Source: Bacillota bacterium (GTDB lineage: Bacteria > Bacillota > Limnochordia > Limnochordales > ZCTH02-B6). From it: 54,732 nucleotides of DNA. Position 1 is the first letter of the stretch. Every line of letters begins with the position of its first letter. Below are positions 1 through 8,208 of the stretch, piece by piece. Location: positions 1 to 54,732 of the forward strand of contig JACDOI010000012.1 of the NCBI GenBank assembly GCA_017656145.1, in the 5' to 3' direction. The notes beneath the pieces are model-generated. The model was not told where the DNA came from. It saw nothing but the letters and a program-made list of their open reading frames with translations, and made no database searches. The position numbers were made by a program, and so were the translations under genes.

Positions 1-1007
1 GCGGTGGAGACCGCCCGGGCCCCGCGCCTGAGCCGGGAGCGGGCGGGGAACCACCCGGGCCAGAACCCGCCGCGACAGCCAAAAACGACTGGCGCCAGCG
101 CCCCGTCACCCGGCCGCGACCGGGACATGCGGACTTGAGCGGCGCGCTGAAGTACGACGTGGAGGACGCCCGCAATATCTTGGAGCGGGCCAGCGCCAGG
201 GAAACGGCCATGAGGGTCGCGGTGGGGGCCGCTTGCCGAAGGCTTCTTGCAGAGTTCGGCATCGTCATCTGCTCTCACGTCGTCCGCCTGGGGCCCGTCG
301 CAGCACCTCGGGATCCCGACGCCCTGCCGCCGGAACCCGGCGCGTTCGCGGACGTAGACGAATCGCCGGTGCGGTGCCTCGATCCGGAGGCTTCCGCCGC
401 CATGGTGCGAGCGATCGACCAGGCCCGCGAGCGGGGCGAAACGCTGGGGGGAATTTACGAAGTCATCGCCTGGGGAGTGCCCCCGGGGCTCGGCAGCCAC
501 GTGCAGTGGGACCGGAAGCTGGACGGTCGCATCGCTCAAGCCTTGATGAGCATTCAGGCCACCAAGGGAGTGGAGTTCGGGCTCGGTTTTGAGACCGCGT
601 CCCGCTTCGGCTCTCGCGCCCACGACCCTATCCTGTACAGCGAGGCGGCCGGCATCCACCGCTCTACAGGCCGGTCCGGGGGCGTTGAGGGAGGCATGAC
701 GACCGGCCAGCCCCTGGTCGTCCGGGTAGCCATGAAGCCGCTGGCCACACTCTACAACCCGTTGCCGTCCATCGACTTGTCGACCTTGGAGCCGGTGCGG
801 GCATCCATCGAACGGTCGGACGTGACCGCTGTTCCGGCCGCGGCGGTGGTGGGCGAAGCAGCGGTCGCGTTCGAGCTGGCCCGGGCGATGCTCGAGAAAT
901 TCGGCGGCGACTCTCTCTCCGAAATTCGCCGCAACTTCGAGGCGTACGCCCGCCGGCTGGCCGAACGGGGGATGCACGCCTGGCAGATGCGAGGAGATCA
1001 TCCGTGA
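1..1007 (+). CDS. aroC: Chorismate synthase, 5' end outside the window
   Basis: The shikimate-pathway enzyme that converts 5-enolpyruvylshikimate-3-phosphate to chorismate using reduced FMN. The reading frame is open from base 3, so the start lies before the window; the TTG at 135 is internal. The visible part contains the family signatures RPRPGHADL just before that TTG, then NVLERASARETA-like (here NILERASARETA), GGIYEVIAWGVPPGLGS, FGLGFETASRFGS, GGVEGGMTTGQP and IERSDVTAVPAAAVV. The C-terminus ends at the usual place. Upstream of RPRPGHADL the frame encodes about 35 residues rich in Pro, Gly, Ala and Glu, more low-complexity than I expect for this linker. The next gene on the same strand starts 106 bp downstream. 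The family call is certain; the length is unknown because the start is missing. Confidence 0.95.
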   Translation, partial: GGDRPGPAPEPGAGGEPPGPEPAATAKNDWRQRPVTRPRPGHADLSGALKYDVEDARNILERASARETAMRVAVGAACRRLLAEFGIVICSHVVRLGPVAAPRDPDALPPEPGAFADVDESPVRCLDPEASAAMVRAIDQARERGETLGGIYEVIAWGVPPGLGSHVQWDRKLDGRIAQALMSIQATKGVEFGLGFETASRFGSRAHDPILYSEAAGIHRSTGRSGGVEGGMTTGQPLVVRVAMKPLATLYNPLPSIDLSTLEPVRASIERSDVTAVPAAAVVGEAAVAFELARAMLEKFGGDSLSEIRRNFEAYARRLAERGMHAWQMRGDHP

Positions 1008-1113
1008 CGCAGGCCGGGCGTGCCGCGGCTGTGCAGCTCGCGGCCGGCCGCCGGTTTCCCGGCTAGTCGTCCAGTGCGGCGGCGGACCTCGATCTCCTGA
1101 AGGAGGGTTCGCG

Positions 1114-1866
1114 GTGATAGAAGCCCTCTTGGTCGATCTGGACGGTACGCTGCTCGACATCGACTTTGACGGGTTCATGCGGGACTATCTTGCGGGTCTC
1201 ACCGCCCGATTTGCCGACTGCGCCCCGCCGGAGCGGTTCCAGCGGCAGCTGTTGGCATCGATGTGGGCCATGATCCACAACAACGACCCGGATCGCACCG
1301 TCCTCGACGCTTTCCTGGAAGATTTCAGCCGGTCGCTGCCGCTGCCCGAAAACGCGCTGGAGCGATTCAACTCTTACTACGTCCACGACTTTCCCCGGCT
1401 GAGCAGTTGGGGCCGTCCCATGCCGGGAGCCCGGGAGCTTTTAGAATCGGCCTTCGCCCGGGAACTGCCGGTGGTGGTGGCCACCGCGCCGTTTTACCCC
1501 GAAGCGGCCATCCGGGAGCGGTTGCGCTGGGCCGGGGTGGACGACTTGCCGTTCCGGCTGATCACATCGTCTGAAGTCATGCATCGCTGCAAGCCGTTTC
1601 CCGATTACTACCTGGAGATCGCGGAGCGGATCGGCGTCCGGCCGGAACGCTGCCTGATGGTGGGCGACGAGACGGTGATGGACGGCTCCGCGGCCCGGAC
1701 CGGGATGCGGGTGGCGCTGGTGGGGCCCGACCGGATATCGTTCACGGCGCGCTTTCTTGGCGAGCCCGGGGACATGGTCGGACCCGCGCCCAGCCCCGGA
1801 TCGTTGCCCCGCTACGCCGACATGCGGCAGCTGCTGGCGGATCTCAAGACCCGGGACGTCCTTTGA
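1114..1866 (+). CDS. HAD-superfamily phosphatase
   Basis: A 250-residue haloacid-dehalogenase-like hydrolase, probably a cytosolic phosphatase acting on a small phosphorylated metabolite. Motif I is DLDGT with the nucleophile at Asp8 and the acid/base at Asp10. A helical cap follows, then VVVATAPF (motif II Thr), a conserved Lys in CKPFPDYY, and motif IV GDETVMDGSAA. The GTG start sits 7 nt after AGGAGGG. It lies between aroC and the convergent NlpC-like gene, and the neighbours give no substrate. The arrangement resembles phosphoglycolate phosphatase or pyrophosphatase PpaX, but I cannot choose between them from sequence. Confidence 0.85.
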   Translation: MIEALLVDLDGTLLDIDFDGFMRDYLAGLTARFADCAPPERFQRQLLASMWAMIHNNDPDRTVLDAFLEDFSRSLPLPENALERFNSYYVHDFPRLSSWGRPMPGARELLESAFARELPVVVATAPFYPEAAIRERLRWAGVDDLPFRLITSSEVMHRCKPFPDYYLEIAERIGVRPERCLMVGDETVMDGSAARTGMRVALVGPDRISFTARFLGEPGDMVGPAPSPGSLPRYADMRQLLADLKTRDVL

Positions 1867-1893
1867 CCAGTCCGCTTCCGGAGGCCGATCGGC

Positions 1894-2550
1894 TCACGGT
1901 GCGGGGGCAGCCAGCAAAAACCGCCCGCCGCCGGCAATGTGTTGCCGCCAGTAGTCACCGTCGGTGCGGGCAAAGGTGTGGATGACTCGCCCTTGGCGAG
2001 CCGACGCGACGACAAAGTCGACCCGGTTCCCCCGCCGGCCGGTGACGACCGCCACACCGCTGATAGTTCCCTCACCGCTGCGGAAGAAGATCAAGTCACC
2101 GGCCCGAAGCTCATCCGATGCGACGGGCGCGACGTTGAACTCATACAAAACAGCGCTCGTCGCATCGGCCCAGTAGACCGGATCATCGCCGGGCCGGGCC
2201 AAAAACCGCACGTTCGGATCCACTGCCCGCAGGGCGTTGACAGCTACGCCGGAGGCATCAACCCCCAGCTCCTCAATGTCTCCGCCGCCCTCCAGGCTGG
2301 CGAGAAATTCCTCCACCGTCACCCGGCCGCCCCATGCGTACGGAATGCCAGTAAACGACGTCTCGCCCATCGTGTACGTCACTTCCGCGTACGCCCGCGC
2401 GGCCTCCGCCACCCGCAAGCCTTCCTCTTCCGTCAACGGACGGCGCCCGGTCTCGGCAACCGCGGCCGCGGCTAAGAATGCGGCCAGCGAGGCGAGGAGC
2501 AGCGTGCCGGCACAGGTTACGACCACTCTATGAGGCAATTTCACGGTCAT
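1894..2550 (-). CDS. Secreted NlpC/P60-like protein lacking the catalytic Cys
   Basis: A 218-residue exported protein. Residues 1-32 form a signal peptide with a hydrophobic core ending AAAVAETG. The rest resembles the NlpC/P60 fold of peptidoglycan endopeptidases: YAWGG at 71-75, then the DCSG position, then GDLIFFRSG at 151-159 and a beta-rich end. The nucleophile position reads D-A-S-G (Ala99), and the position of the catalytic His is Ser164/Gly165, so it should not hydrolyse peptidoglycan by the family mechanism. The ATG has GGGGAGG 3 nt upstream; the frame stays open further upstream but would overlap iolA. It follows iolA on the same strand, separated by a strong hairpin. It may be a binding or regulatory relative of cell-wall hydrolases. 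Fold call moderate, absence of Cys certain. Confidence 0.65.
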   Translation of the reverse strand: MTVKLPHRVVVTCAGTLLLASLAAFLAAAAVAETGRRPLTEEEGLRVAEAARAYAEVTYTMGETSFTGIPYAWGGRVTVEEFLASLEGGGDIEELGVDASGVAVNALRAVDPNVRFLARPGDDPVYWADATSAVLYEFNVAPVASDELRAGDLIFFRSGEGTISGVAVVTGRRGNRVDFVVASARQGRVIHTFARTDGDYWRQHIAGGGRFLLAAPAP

Positions 2551-2608
2551 CGCCTCCCCGCCCCCTATTATTCTTGAGCCCGGGCCGCGCTCCTTGTCGG
2601 TATCCGGA

Positions 2609-2634
2609 TCCGGCCCGGCCGCCGCCGGGCCGGA
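2609..2634 (-). terminator. GC-rich hairpin at the end of the inositol operon
   Basis: A perfect 11-bp inverted repeat (arms 2609-2619 and 2624-2634) with a 4-nt loop, located 36 bp after the iolA stop codon. No U-tract follows on the minus strand, so it may act as a processing or RNA-stabilising hairpin rather than as a classical terminator. Confidence 0.5.
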
Positions 2635-2669
2635 CCGGTCCGATTGGAAACCGTTCCGCCATTCGACCG

Positions 2670-4139
2670 TCACAGCCAGCGGGCGGTGACCACCTTGCGA
2701 TCGGTGTAGAAGTTGATCGCATCTTCCCCGTTGGCGTGCAGGTCCCCGTAGAACGAACTCTTCCATCCGGTGAACGGGAACACCGCCACCGGCGCCGGGA
2801 CGCCGATGTTGATCCCTAGCATCCCCGCCCGCGCGTGGCGCCGGAATGCCCGGGCCGCGGCCCCGCTCCTGGTGAAGATGACCGCCCCGTTGCCGTACGG
2901 CGATCGATTGATGAGCTGGATGCCCTCGTCGACGTCTTTTACCCGCACCGTCCCGAGCACCGGGCCGAAGATCTCCTCCCTGGCGATGCGCATGTTGGGA
3001 TTGACCCCGTCAAAGATGGTGGGCCCGAGGAAAAATCCCCGCTCCGGCACCGGCGCCTTGCGGCCGTCGTAGACGAGCTGAGCCCCTTCCGATTCGCCAA
3101 GGTCTATGTAGCCCTTCACCCGTTCCCGGTGCTGGTCCCGGATGAGGGGACCCATCTCGACGCCGGGCTCATCGCCGGGCCCGATCTTGAGCCGGCTGGA
3201 ACGATCCGCCAGCTGCTCGAGGAACCGGTCGGCCACGGCCTCATGCGCCACCAGGACGCTGCCGGCCATGCACCGCTGACCCGCGCTGCCGAACGCTGAG
3301 GCGATGACGGCCTCGGTGGTGTAGTCCAGGTCCGCGTCGGGCAGGACGATCATGTGGTTTTTCGCCCCGGCCAGAGCCTGCACCCGTTTCCCGTGGGCCG
3401 CGGCGGTCCGGTAAATGTGGGCGGCCACCGGCTGGGAGCCCACAAACGACACCGCCCGCACGTCCTCATGGGCGAGCAGCGCGTCCACCGCCTCCCGGCC
3501 GCCGTTGACCACGTTGAACACGCCCGGGGGCACCCCGGCTTCCGCGAGAAGCTCCGCCAGGCGGGCTGCGGTCATGGGCGTGCGCTCGGACGGCTTCAGC
3601 ACGAACGTGTTGCCGCAGGCGATGGCCAAGGGGAACATCCACATGGGGATCATGGCCGGGAAGTTGTAGGGGCATATGCCCACGCAAACTCCCAAGGGCT
3701 GGCGGTACATCTCCGCGTCGACGCCCGTGCCCACCAGCTCCAGCGTCCGGCCCATGATCAAGGTGGGGATCCCGGCAGCGAACTCCACCACCTCGATGCC
3801 CCGCTCGAGCTCGGCCCTGGCTTCGGCCAACGTCTTGCCGTGTTCCCGGGTAATCAGCGCCGCGAGTTCGTCCGCATGCTCATCGAGCAGTTGCTTGAAG
3901 CGGAACATGATCCGCGCCCGCCGGAAGACCGGCGTCTCTCGCCAGCCGTCGAAGGCCGCGGCCGCCGCCCGCACCGCCCGGTCGACTTCAGCCGCGCCGG
4001 ACAAGGGTGCGTAGGCGATGATCTCCCCCGTGGCCGGATTATAGACCGGCTCGGCAGTTTCGGCTTCCGCGTCCACCCACTTCCCGCCGACGAAGTTTTT
4101 CAGGCGCTCCACCTGAGAAACCGGTTGAGCTGTAGCCAA
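2670..4139 (-). CDS. iolA: Methylmalonate-semialdehyde dehydrogenase (CoA-acylating)
   Basis: A 489-residue aldehyde dehydrogenase of the MmsA/IolA type, which oxidises malonate or methylmalonate semialdehyde with NAD and CoA to acetyl- or propionyl-CoA, the last step of inositol breakdown. The catalytic Cys is Cys290 in GSAGQRC. The oxyanion Asn is in CPYNFPAM (Asn159). The position of the general-base Glu of other aldehyde dehydrogenases is Asn261 in GAKNHMIVLPDAD, as expected for CoA-acylating members. The length matches the B. subtilis enzyme. The start is TTG with AAAGGGGG upstream. It is the last enzyme gene of the leftward iol operon, 55 bp after the dehydrogenase-like gene. Confidence 0.93.
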   Translation of the reverse strand: MATAQPVSQVERLKNFVGGKWVDAEAETAEPVYNPATGEIIAYAPLSGAAEVDRAVRAAAAAFDGWRETPVFRRARIMFRFKQLLDEHADELAALITREHGKTLAEARAELERGIEVVEFAAGIPTLIMGRTLELVGTGVDAEMYRQPLGVCVGICPYNFPAMIPMWMFPLAIACGNTFVLKPSERTPMTAARLAELLAEAGVPPGVFNVVNGGREAVDALLAHEDVRAVSFVGSQPVAAHIYRTAAAHGKRVQALAGAKNHMIVLPDADLDYTTEAVIASAFGSAGQRCMAGSVLVAHEAVADRFLEQLADRSSRLKIGPGDEPGVEMGPLIRDQHRERVKGYIDLGESEGAQLVYDGRKAPVPERGFFLGPTIFDGVNPNMRIAREEIFGPVLGTVRVKDVDEGIQLINRSPYGNGAVIFTRSGAAARAFRRHARAGMLGINIGVPAPVAVFPFTGWKSSFYGDLHANGEDAINFYTDRKVVTARWL

Positions 4140-4194
4140 TTCGTCTTCCCCCTTTCCGCCCCGGCCGCCGGGCCGGCGCCTGCGGCCTGAGCGT

Positions 4195-5280
4195 CTAGCG
4201 GCTCTGGGCCACTTTTTCCGCGACGGCCGCCGCTACTTCATCGGTGGTCGAGGTGCCGCCAATGTCCGGCGTGCGCACCCGCCCTTCGGCGGCCACGGCC
4301 TCCAGCGCCTCCATGACTCCCCGGGCGGCCTCCTCTTCGCCCAGGAACTCCAGCATCATCTGGCCGGCCCAGATGGCGGCCATCGGATTGGCAATCCCCC
4401 GGCCTGCGATGTCCGGAGCGCTGCCGTGAACCGGTTCGAAGAGCGACGGCTTGTTGCGACGCGGGTCGATATTGCCGCTCGCGGGCAGCCCGAGGCTTCC
4501 CTGCAGCGCCCCGCCCAAGTCGGTGAGGATGTCGCCGAAGAGATTCGACGTGACGACGACGTCCAGCGTCTCGGGGTGGGTGACCATCCGGGCCGCCAGC
4601 GCGTCGATGTGGTACATCGTCACTTCGACGTCCGGATACTCTTTGGCCACCTCCCGGCACACCTCATTCCAAAACACCATCGTGTATTGAATGGCGTTGG
4701 ACTTGGTGGCGCACGCCAGCCGCTTCGCCGGGCGCCGGCGGGCCAGCTCAAACGCGTAGCGCATCACCCGTTCCACCCCAAGGCGGGTGAATACCGTTGT
4801 CTGCACCGCCACCTCATCGGGCGTGCCCGGCCGCAGCCGGCCGCCGATGCCGGCGTACTCGCCCTCGGAGTTCTCCCGCACGAACACCATATCCACCTTG
4901 AGCCCGGGCCGCTCCCGCAACGGGCCGGGAATCCCCGGCAACACCTTGACCGGCCGCAAGTTGATGTACAGGTCGAACGCTTGCCGCCACAAAAGCAGCG
5001 ATTGGCGCAACGCGATGTGATCCGGTACAATGGCCGGATTACCGATGGCGCCAAGAAATATCGCGTCGTGGCGTGCCAGTTGCTCAAGCCCGTCCTCGGG
5101 CATCATCCGGCCGTGCTCCTTGTAGTAGTCGCAGCTCCAAGGATAGACGGTTTCTTCGAGCGCAAATCCGTACCGCCGGGCCGCCGCCTGAAACACCCGC
5201 ATGGCCGCGGGGGTGACCTCTTTGCCGATGCCGTCTCCGGGAATCACCGCGATGGAATAGCGCCGCATAGACCTTGTCAC
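4195..5280 (-). CDS. Tartrate/D-malate dehydrogenase-like protein
   Basis: A 361-residue member of the isocitrate/isopropylmalate dehydrogenase superfamily, decarboxylating 2-hydroxyacid oxidoreductases using NAD and a divalent metal. Visible landmarks are AVIPGDGIGKEV near the N-terminus, FVRENSEGEYAG, TKSNA, VVTSNLFGDILTDLG (metal-binding Asp residues) and EPVHGSAPDIAG. The pattern ENSEGEYAG with an aromatic-rich N-terminal half is closest to tartrate dehydrogenase/decarboxylase and D-malate dehydrogenase (TtuC/DmlA). It lies inside the inositol operon between the aldolase and iolA, which is not its usual place. The start is GTG close after AAAGGAG; an in-frame ATG 12 bp downstream is also possible. 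Substrate not proven; 3-isopropylmalate is less likely because no leu genes are near. Confidence 0.85.
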   Translation of the reverse strand: MTRSMRRYSIAVIPGDGIGKEVTPAAMRVFQAAARRYGFALEETVYPWSCDYYKEHGRMMPEDGLEQLARHDAIFLGAIGNPAIVPDHIALRQSLLLWRQAFDLYINLRPVKVLPGIPGPLRERPGLKVDMVFVRENSEGEYAGIGGRLRPGTPDEVAVQTTVFTRLGVERVMRYAFELARRRPAKRLACATKSNAIQYTMVFWNEVCREVAKEYPDVEVTMYHIDALAARMVTHPETLDVVVTSNLFGDILTDLGGALQGSLGLPASGNIDPRRNKPSLFEPVHGSAPDIAGRGIANPMAAIWAGQMMLEFLGEEEAARGVMEALEAVAAEGRVRTPDIGGTSTTDEVAAAVAEKVAQSR

Positions 5281-5330
5281 CCGCTCCTTTGTCCTTCGAG
5301 AATGCCTGACCCCTTCGACGCGGGCAGCGC

Positions 5331-6194
5331 CTATCCCTCGCCGGCCGAAGACGCTTCGCCGGGCATCGGGCCACGCCTACCGTGCACGAGAACCTTCAAC
5401 CGCCGGACGACTTGCGCGGGCGACGGGGCCTGCCAAACGTTGCGGCCGATGGCTACTCCCGCGGCCCCCTCGTCCACGGCTCGGCCCACCATCCGGTAAA
5501 ATTCCTCGTCGTTGTGGGTCCGCCCGCCGCCGAGGATGACGACCGGTACCGGAAGCTCCCGGGTGATGGCGGCGAAGCCGCTTGGCGGATACGGGGCCTT
5601 GATGATGTCCGCTCCCAGTTCCGCGCCGACGCGGCAAATGTGTCGCACCCATTCCGGCTCGTTTTGCCGGTCCGCCGGCACAGACAATCCCCACAGGACC
5701 GTCTCCACCATGACGGGAACCCCAAACCGATCCCCCGCCGCAACGACGCGGGCCGCCCGTTCAAGGTTTTCGGCATGCACCGCCAGGTTGCGGCGGCCGA
5801 AGACGAGCAGCACTTTCACCGCGTCCGCGCCCAGCCGGACAGCCTCTTCGATCGTGGCCAAAAGCCGATGCTCTTCGCCCAGCACGTCTCCGCCGGGGAG
5901 CGATGCGGTCATGCGGGAATCGAGGGCGGCGATGAGGGCGGGACCGTCCTTTCGCGCAAGGACGCTGGCATACCGTTTCAGCGTCGCCGGCCGGACGATG
6001 AGTCCGTCCGGGAGGCTTTCCATCAGCGCCTCCAAGGTTGCGCCCATATCCTCAAGCCCCGGCACCGGCCCATGATCCAGGGCGTGATCCACCGCGACCA
6101 CTACCGAGCGGCCGCTTGCCGAATCAAACAGGCGGGCGAGGCGAATCGCCTTGCCCGTCGAATCCGGGCGCCACCGGCCTGCCCACGCCTGCAT
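5331..6194 (-). CDS. DhnA/LsrF-type class I aldolase in the inositol operon
   Basis: A 287-residue TIM-barrel aldolase of the DeoC/FbaB/LsrF (DhnA) family, which uses a Schiff-base lysine. The N-terminal SVVVAVDHALDHGPVPG is the typical DHxxxxG region. Candidate Schiff-base and phosphate elements are GADIIKAPYPPS and VVILGGGRTHNDEE. The C-terminal GAAGVAIGRNVWQ is the second phosphate-binding turn. The ATG overlaps the iolC stop (TAATG) and has AAGGAGG 9-10 nt upstream, so it is translationally coupled to the kinase. By position it should cleave 2-deoxy-5-keto-gluconate 6-phosphate to dihydroxyacetone phosphate and malonate semialdehyde, the job done by a class II aldolase (IolJ) in B. subtilis. 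That assignment is inference from context. Confidence 0.88.
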   Translation of the reverse strand: MQAWAGRWRPDSTGKAIRLARLFDSASGRSVVVAVDHALDHGPVPGLEDMGATLEALMESLPDGLIVRPATLKRYASVLARKDGPALIAALDSRMTASLPGGDVLGEEHRLLATIEEAVRLGADAVKVLLVFGRRNLAVHAENLERAARVVAAGDRFGVPVMVETVLWGLSVPADRQNEPEWVRHICRVGAELGADIIKAPYPPSGFAAITRELPVPVVILGGGRTHNDEEFYRMVGRAVDEGAAGVAIGRNVWQAPSPAQVVRRLKVLVHGRRGPMPGEASSAGEG

Positions 6195-7285
6195 TACGGT
6201 CTGCCTCCTTCTGTCGCTTCCGTTGCGTCGCCTCTTTCCCCGTTGGGCAGCCGCTCGGCCATTTCCGGCCGGCCCCGATCCGCGAGAAATGCCTTGAGCT
6301 CGGGCAGCGTGGGAATCGCCGGGGCGCACCCGTGGCGGCTGACGACGATAGCCCCCACCGCGTTGCCGAAGGTCAGGCAGTCGGCGGCAGGCCACCCCCA
6401 CAAGACTCCTGAGCAAAACCCGGCCGCGAAGCCGTCGCCGGCCCCCAAAGTGTTGACCACCTGAACGGGAAATCCGGGCGCGACGTCCGTACCGCCTTCG
6501 CTCACCGCCATGGAACCTTGGGCGCCCAGCTTCACCACCACCTGGGACACGCCGGCCCGAAGCAGCGCACGGGCCATCGCCTCAAGTTCGTCCCGGCCGG
6601 GGGCGGACTTTTCTGCAGGCGGTCTGCCCGGAGCATTCGCCGCCGGATCGCACGGCTCGCCGCATCGCTTTACCGCGCCCGCGGCAAACGCGATCTCGGC
6701 CTCGTTTCCGATGAGGACATCGCACAACCGAACGGCCCAGTCATAATACAGCACCGTTTCGACCGGATCCCTCCACAGGACGGGGCGGTAATCGATGTCC
6801 ATGACGTTGAGGAGCCCCCGCCGGCGCCTGCCCCGCAACAGGTGCAGCACCGCCTCCCGCAGCGGGCTTTTGGCCAGCGCCGTGCCAGTGACGATCACCA
6901 TCCGGGCGCCGTATATCATCGCCGGGTCAAGATCGTTCCAGTGCACCTCGGTGTCCGCGCACGGGTCCCGGTAAAAGAGCACCCGGGAATCCTGCGGAGG
7001 GAAAATGGCCGCAAAGGCAAGCCCTGTCCGGTACCGGGGATCAGTCCCGACCAGCCGGGTGTCGACCCCGTTTTCCTCCAAGTAGCGCCGGAGAAACCGC
7101 CCGTGCCCATCGTCGCCTACCCGGCTGATGAGCCCGCACCGCTGGCCCAGCCGAGCAAGCCCCACGGCGATGTTGGCCGCCGAGCCGCCCAAGTACTTCG
7201 AAAACGACTCCACATCCTCCAGCGGCCGGTGCAGCTCGTTCGCGTACAAGTCCACGATGACCCGGCCGACGGTCAACACGTCCAT
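6194..7285 (-). CDS. iolC: 5-dehydro-2-deoxygluconokinase
   Basis: A PfkB/ribokinase-family sugar kinase of about 363 residues that phosphorylates 5-dehydro-2-deoxy-D-gluconate in inositol catabolism. The N-terminus carries DVLTVGRVIVDLY and the PfkB signature GGSAANIAVGLARLG. The C-terminal NTLGAGDGFAAGF supplies the anion hole and the catalytic Asp. The ATG at 7285 is preceded by GGGGG 8 nt upstream. A GTG at 7312 would overlap the iolE stop (GTGA) and add nine residues but has no clear ribosome binding site. The stop codon shares one base with the aldolase start. The central region carries a short extra loop rich in Pro, Ala and Glu (around CGEPCDPAANAPG). Confidence 0.93.
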   Translation of the reverse strand: MDVLTVGRVIVDLYANELHRPLEDVESFSKYLGGSAANIAVGLARLGQRCGLISRVGDDGHGRFLRRYLEENGVDTRLVGTDPRYRTGLAFAAIFPPQDSRVLFYRDPCADTEVHWNDLDPAMIYGARMVIVTGTALAKSPLREAVLHLLRGRRRRGLLNVMDIDYRPVLWRDPVETVLYYDWAVRLCDVLIGNEAEIAFAAGAVKRCGEPCDPAANAPGRPPAEKSAPGRDELEAMARALLRAGVSQVVVKLGAQGSMAVSEGGTDVAPGFPVQVVNTLGAGDGFAAGFCSGVLWGWPAADCLTFGNAVGAIVVSRHGCAPAIPTLPELKAFLADRGRPEMAERLPNGERGDATEATEGGRP

Positions 7286-7308
7286 ACATGCGTCCCCCGT
7301 CCCATAGC

Positions 7309-8208
7309 TCACAGGTTGAGCGCTTCCCGCAAGTACCGCCGGTTTCGGCGCGCCACACCCAGCGTGTCGTCATCCGGTTTGACGACCCGGTCCTGCTCTA
7401 CCACGAGCCACCCCTCGTATCCGGCCGCGTCGAGTTCGCCCACGATGGATTTGAGATCGAGGGAACCCGTTCCCAACTCGACGAACACGCCTTCCTGGGC
7501 CATCCGGGTGTAGCCGTGGCCCTGCGCGACGCCTTGCCGCAACCGGTCCAAAGCGATGTCTTTGAGGTGCACAAGTCCGATCCGGCCGGCGTATTTCCGG
7601 GCCAGCGCGAGCGGATCCCCGCCGCCGAACGCGATGTGCCCGGTATCCAGGCAAAGCCGTATCCGGCTGGGATCGGTGGATTCCATGAGGCGCCGGATTT
7701 CCGCCGGGTTTTCAATGTACGTGCCGCCGTGAGGATGGACGCACACAGCAATCCCCAGGTCGGCCGCCCGATCTGCGGCTTGGTGGAGCGCGCCGGCCAT
7801 CGTCCGCCACTGGGAGGCGGAAAGCCCGTGGGTTTCGGTCAGCTGCACCCGACCGGCCACCTGCTGCCGCGCGGCATCGCCGTCATCGGCGAGCACGATG
7901 CACGCGGCTCCAAGCCGGGCGAGAAGCCGGGCGGTATCGTCCACTGCCGCCAGGGATCTGTCGACGGCCTCCGGATCCCGCAAGTTGACCGGGACGAACG
8001 CGGCGATCATGGCCAACCCCCGCCTGTCCAGTTCATCCCGCAGGCGGTCCGGGTCCCTCGGGAAGTACCCTTCCGGGCCCAGTTCCGTCCCGGCATACCC
8101 CGCGGCGGCCATCTCGTCCAACACCCGGCTGTAGGGCAACTGCGGTCCCCAACCCGGTATCTCGCATACGCCCCAGGTGATGGGGGCGGTCCCGACCCGC
8201 ATCGTCAC
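7309..8208 (-). CDS. iolE: Inosose dehydratase
   Basis: A 299-residue xylose isomerase-like TIM barrel that dehydrates 2-keto-myo-inositol to 3D-(3,5/4)-trihydroxycyclohexane-1,2-dione using a divalent metal. It opens with RVGTAPITWGVCEIPGWG and continues AGYAGTELGPEGYFP, both diagnostic of IolE. Metal-ligand positions are visible in CVHPHGGTYIE, LCLDTGHIAFGGGDP, LVHLKDI and VELGTGSLDL. GTG at 8208 overlaps the iolG stop by GTGA; an in-frame ATG follows two codons later. It is the fourth gene of the operon, between iolG and iolC. Confidence 0.94.
   Translation of the reverse strand: MTMRVGTAPITWGVCEIPGWGPQLPYSRVLDEMAAAGYAGTELGPEGYFPRDPDRLRDELDRRGLAMIAAFVPVNLRDPEAVDRSLAAVDDTARLLARLGAACIVLADDGDAARQQVAGRVQLTETHGLSASQWRTMAGALHQAADRAADLGIAVCVHPHGGTYIENPAEIRRLMESTDPSRIRLCLDTGHIAFGGGDPLALARKYAGRIGLVHLKDIALDRLRQGVAQGHGYTRMAQEGVFVELGTGSLDLKSIVGELDAAGYEGWLVVEQDRVVKPDDDTLGVARRNRRYLREALNL

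Noticed and set aside
4161-4176. Short GC stem (CCGGCC/GGCCGG) between iolA and the dehydrogenase-like gene
   Set aside because: Only 6 bp, no U-tract, and located inside a continuous operon; likely composition-driven.
7313-7327. TTGAGCGCTTCCC, resembling the LacI-type operator
   Set aside because: It lies inside the end of the iolE coding region, lacks the TGAAA half-site, and AGCGCT is common in this genome by composition.
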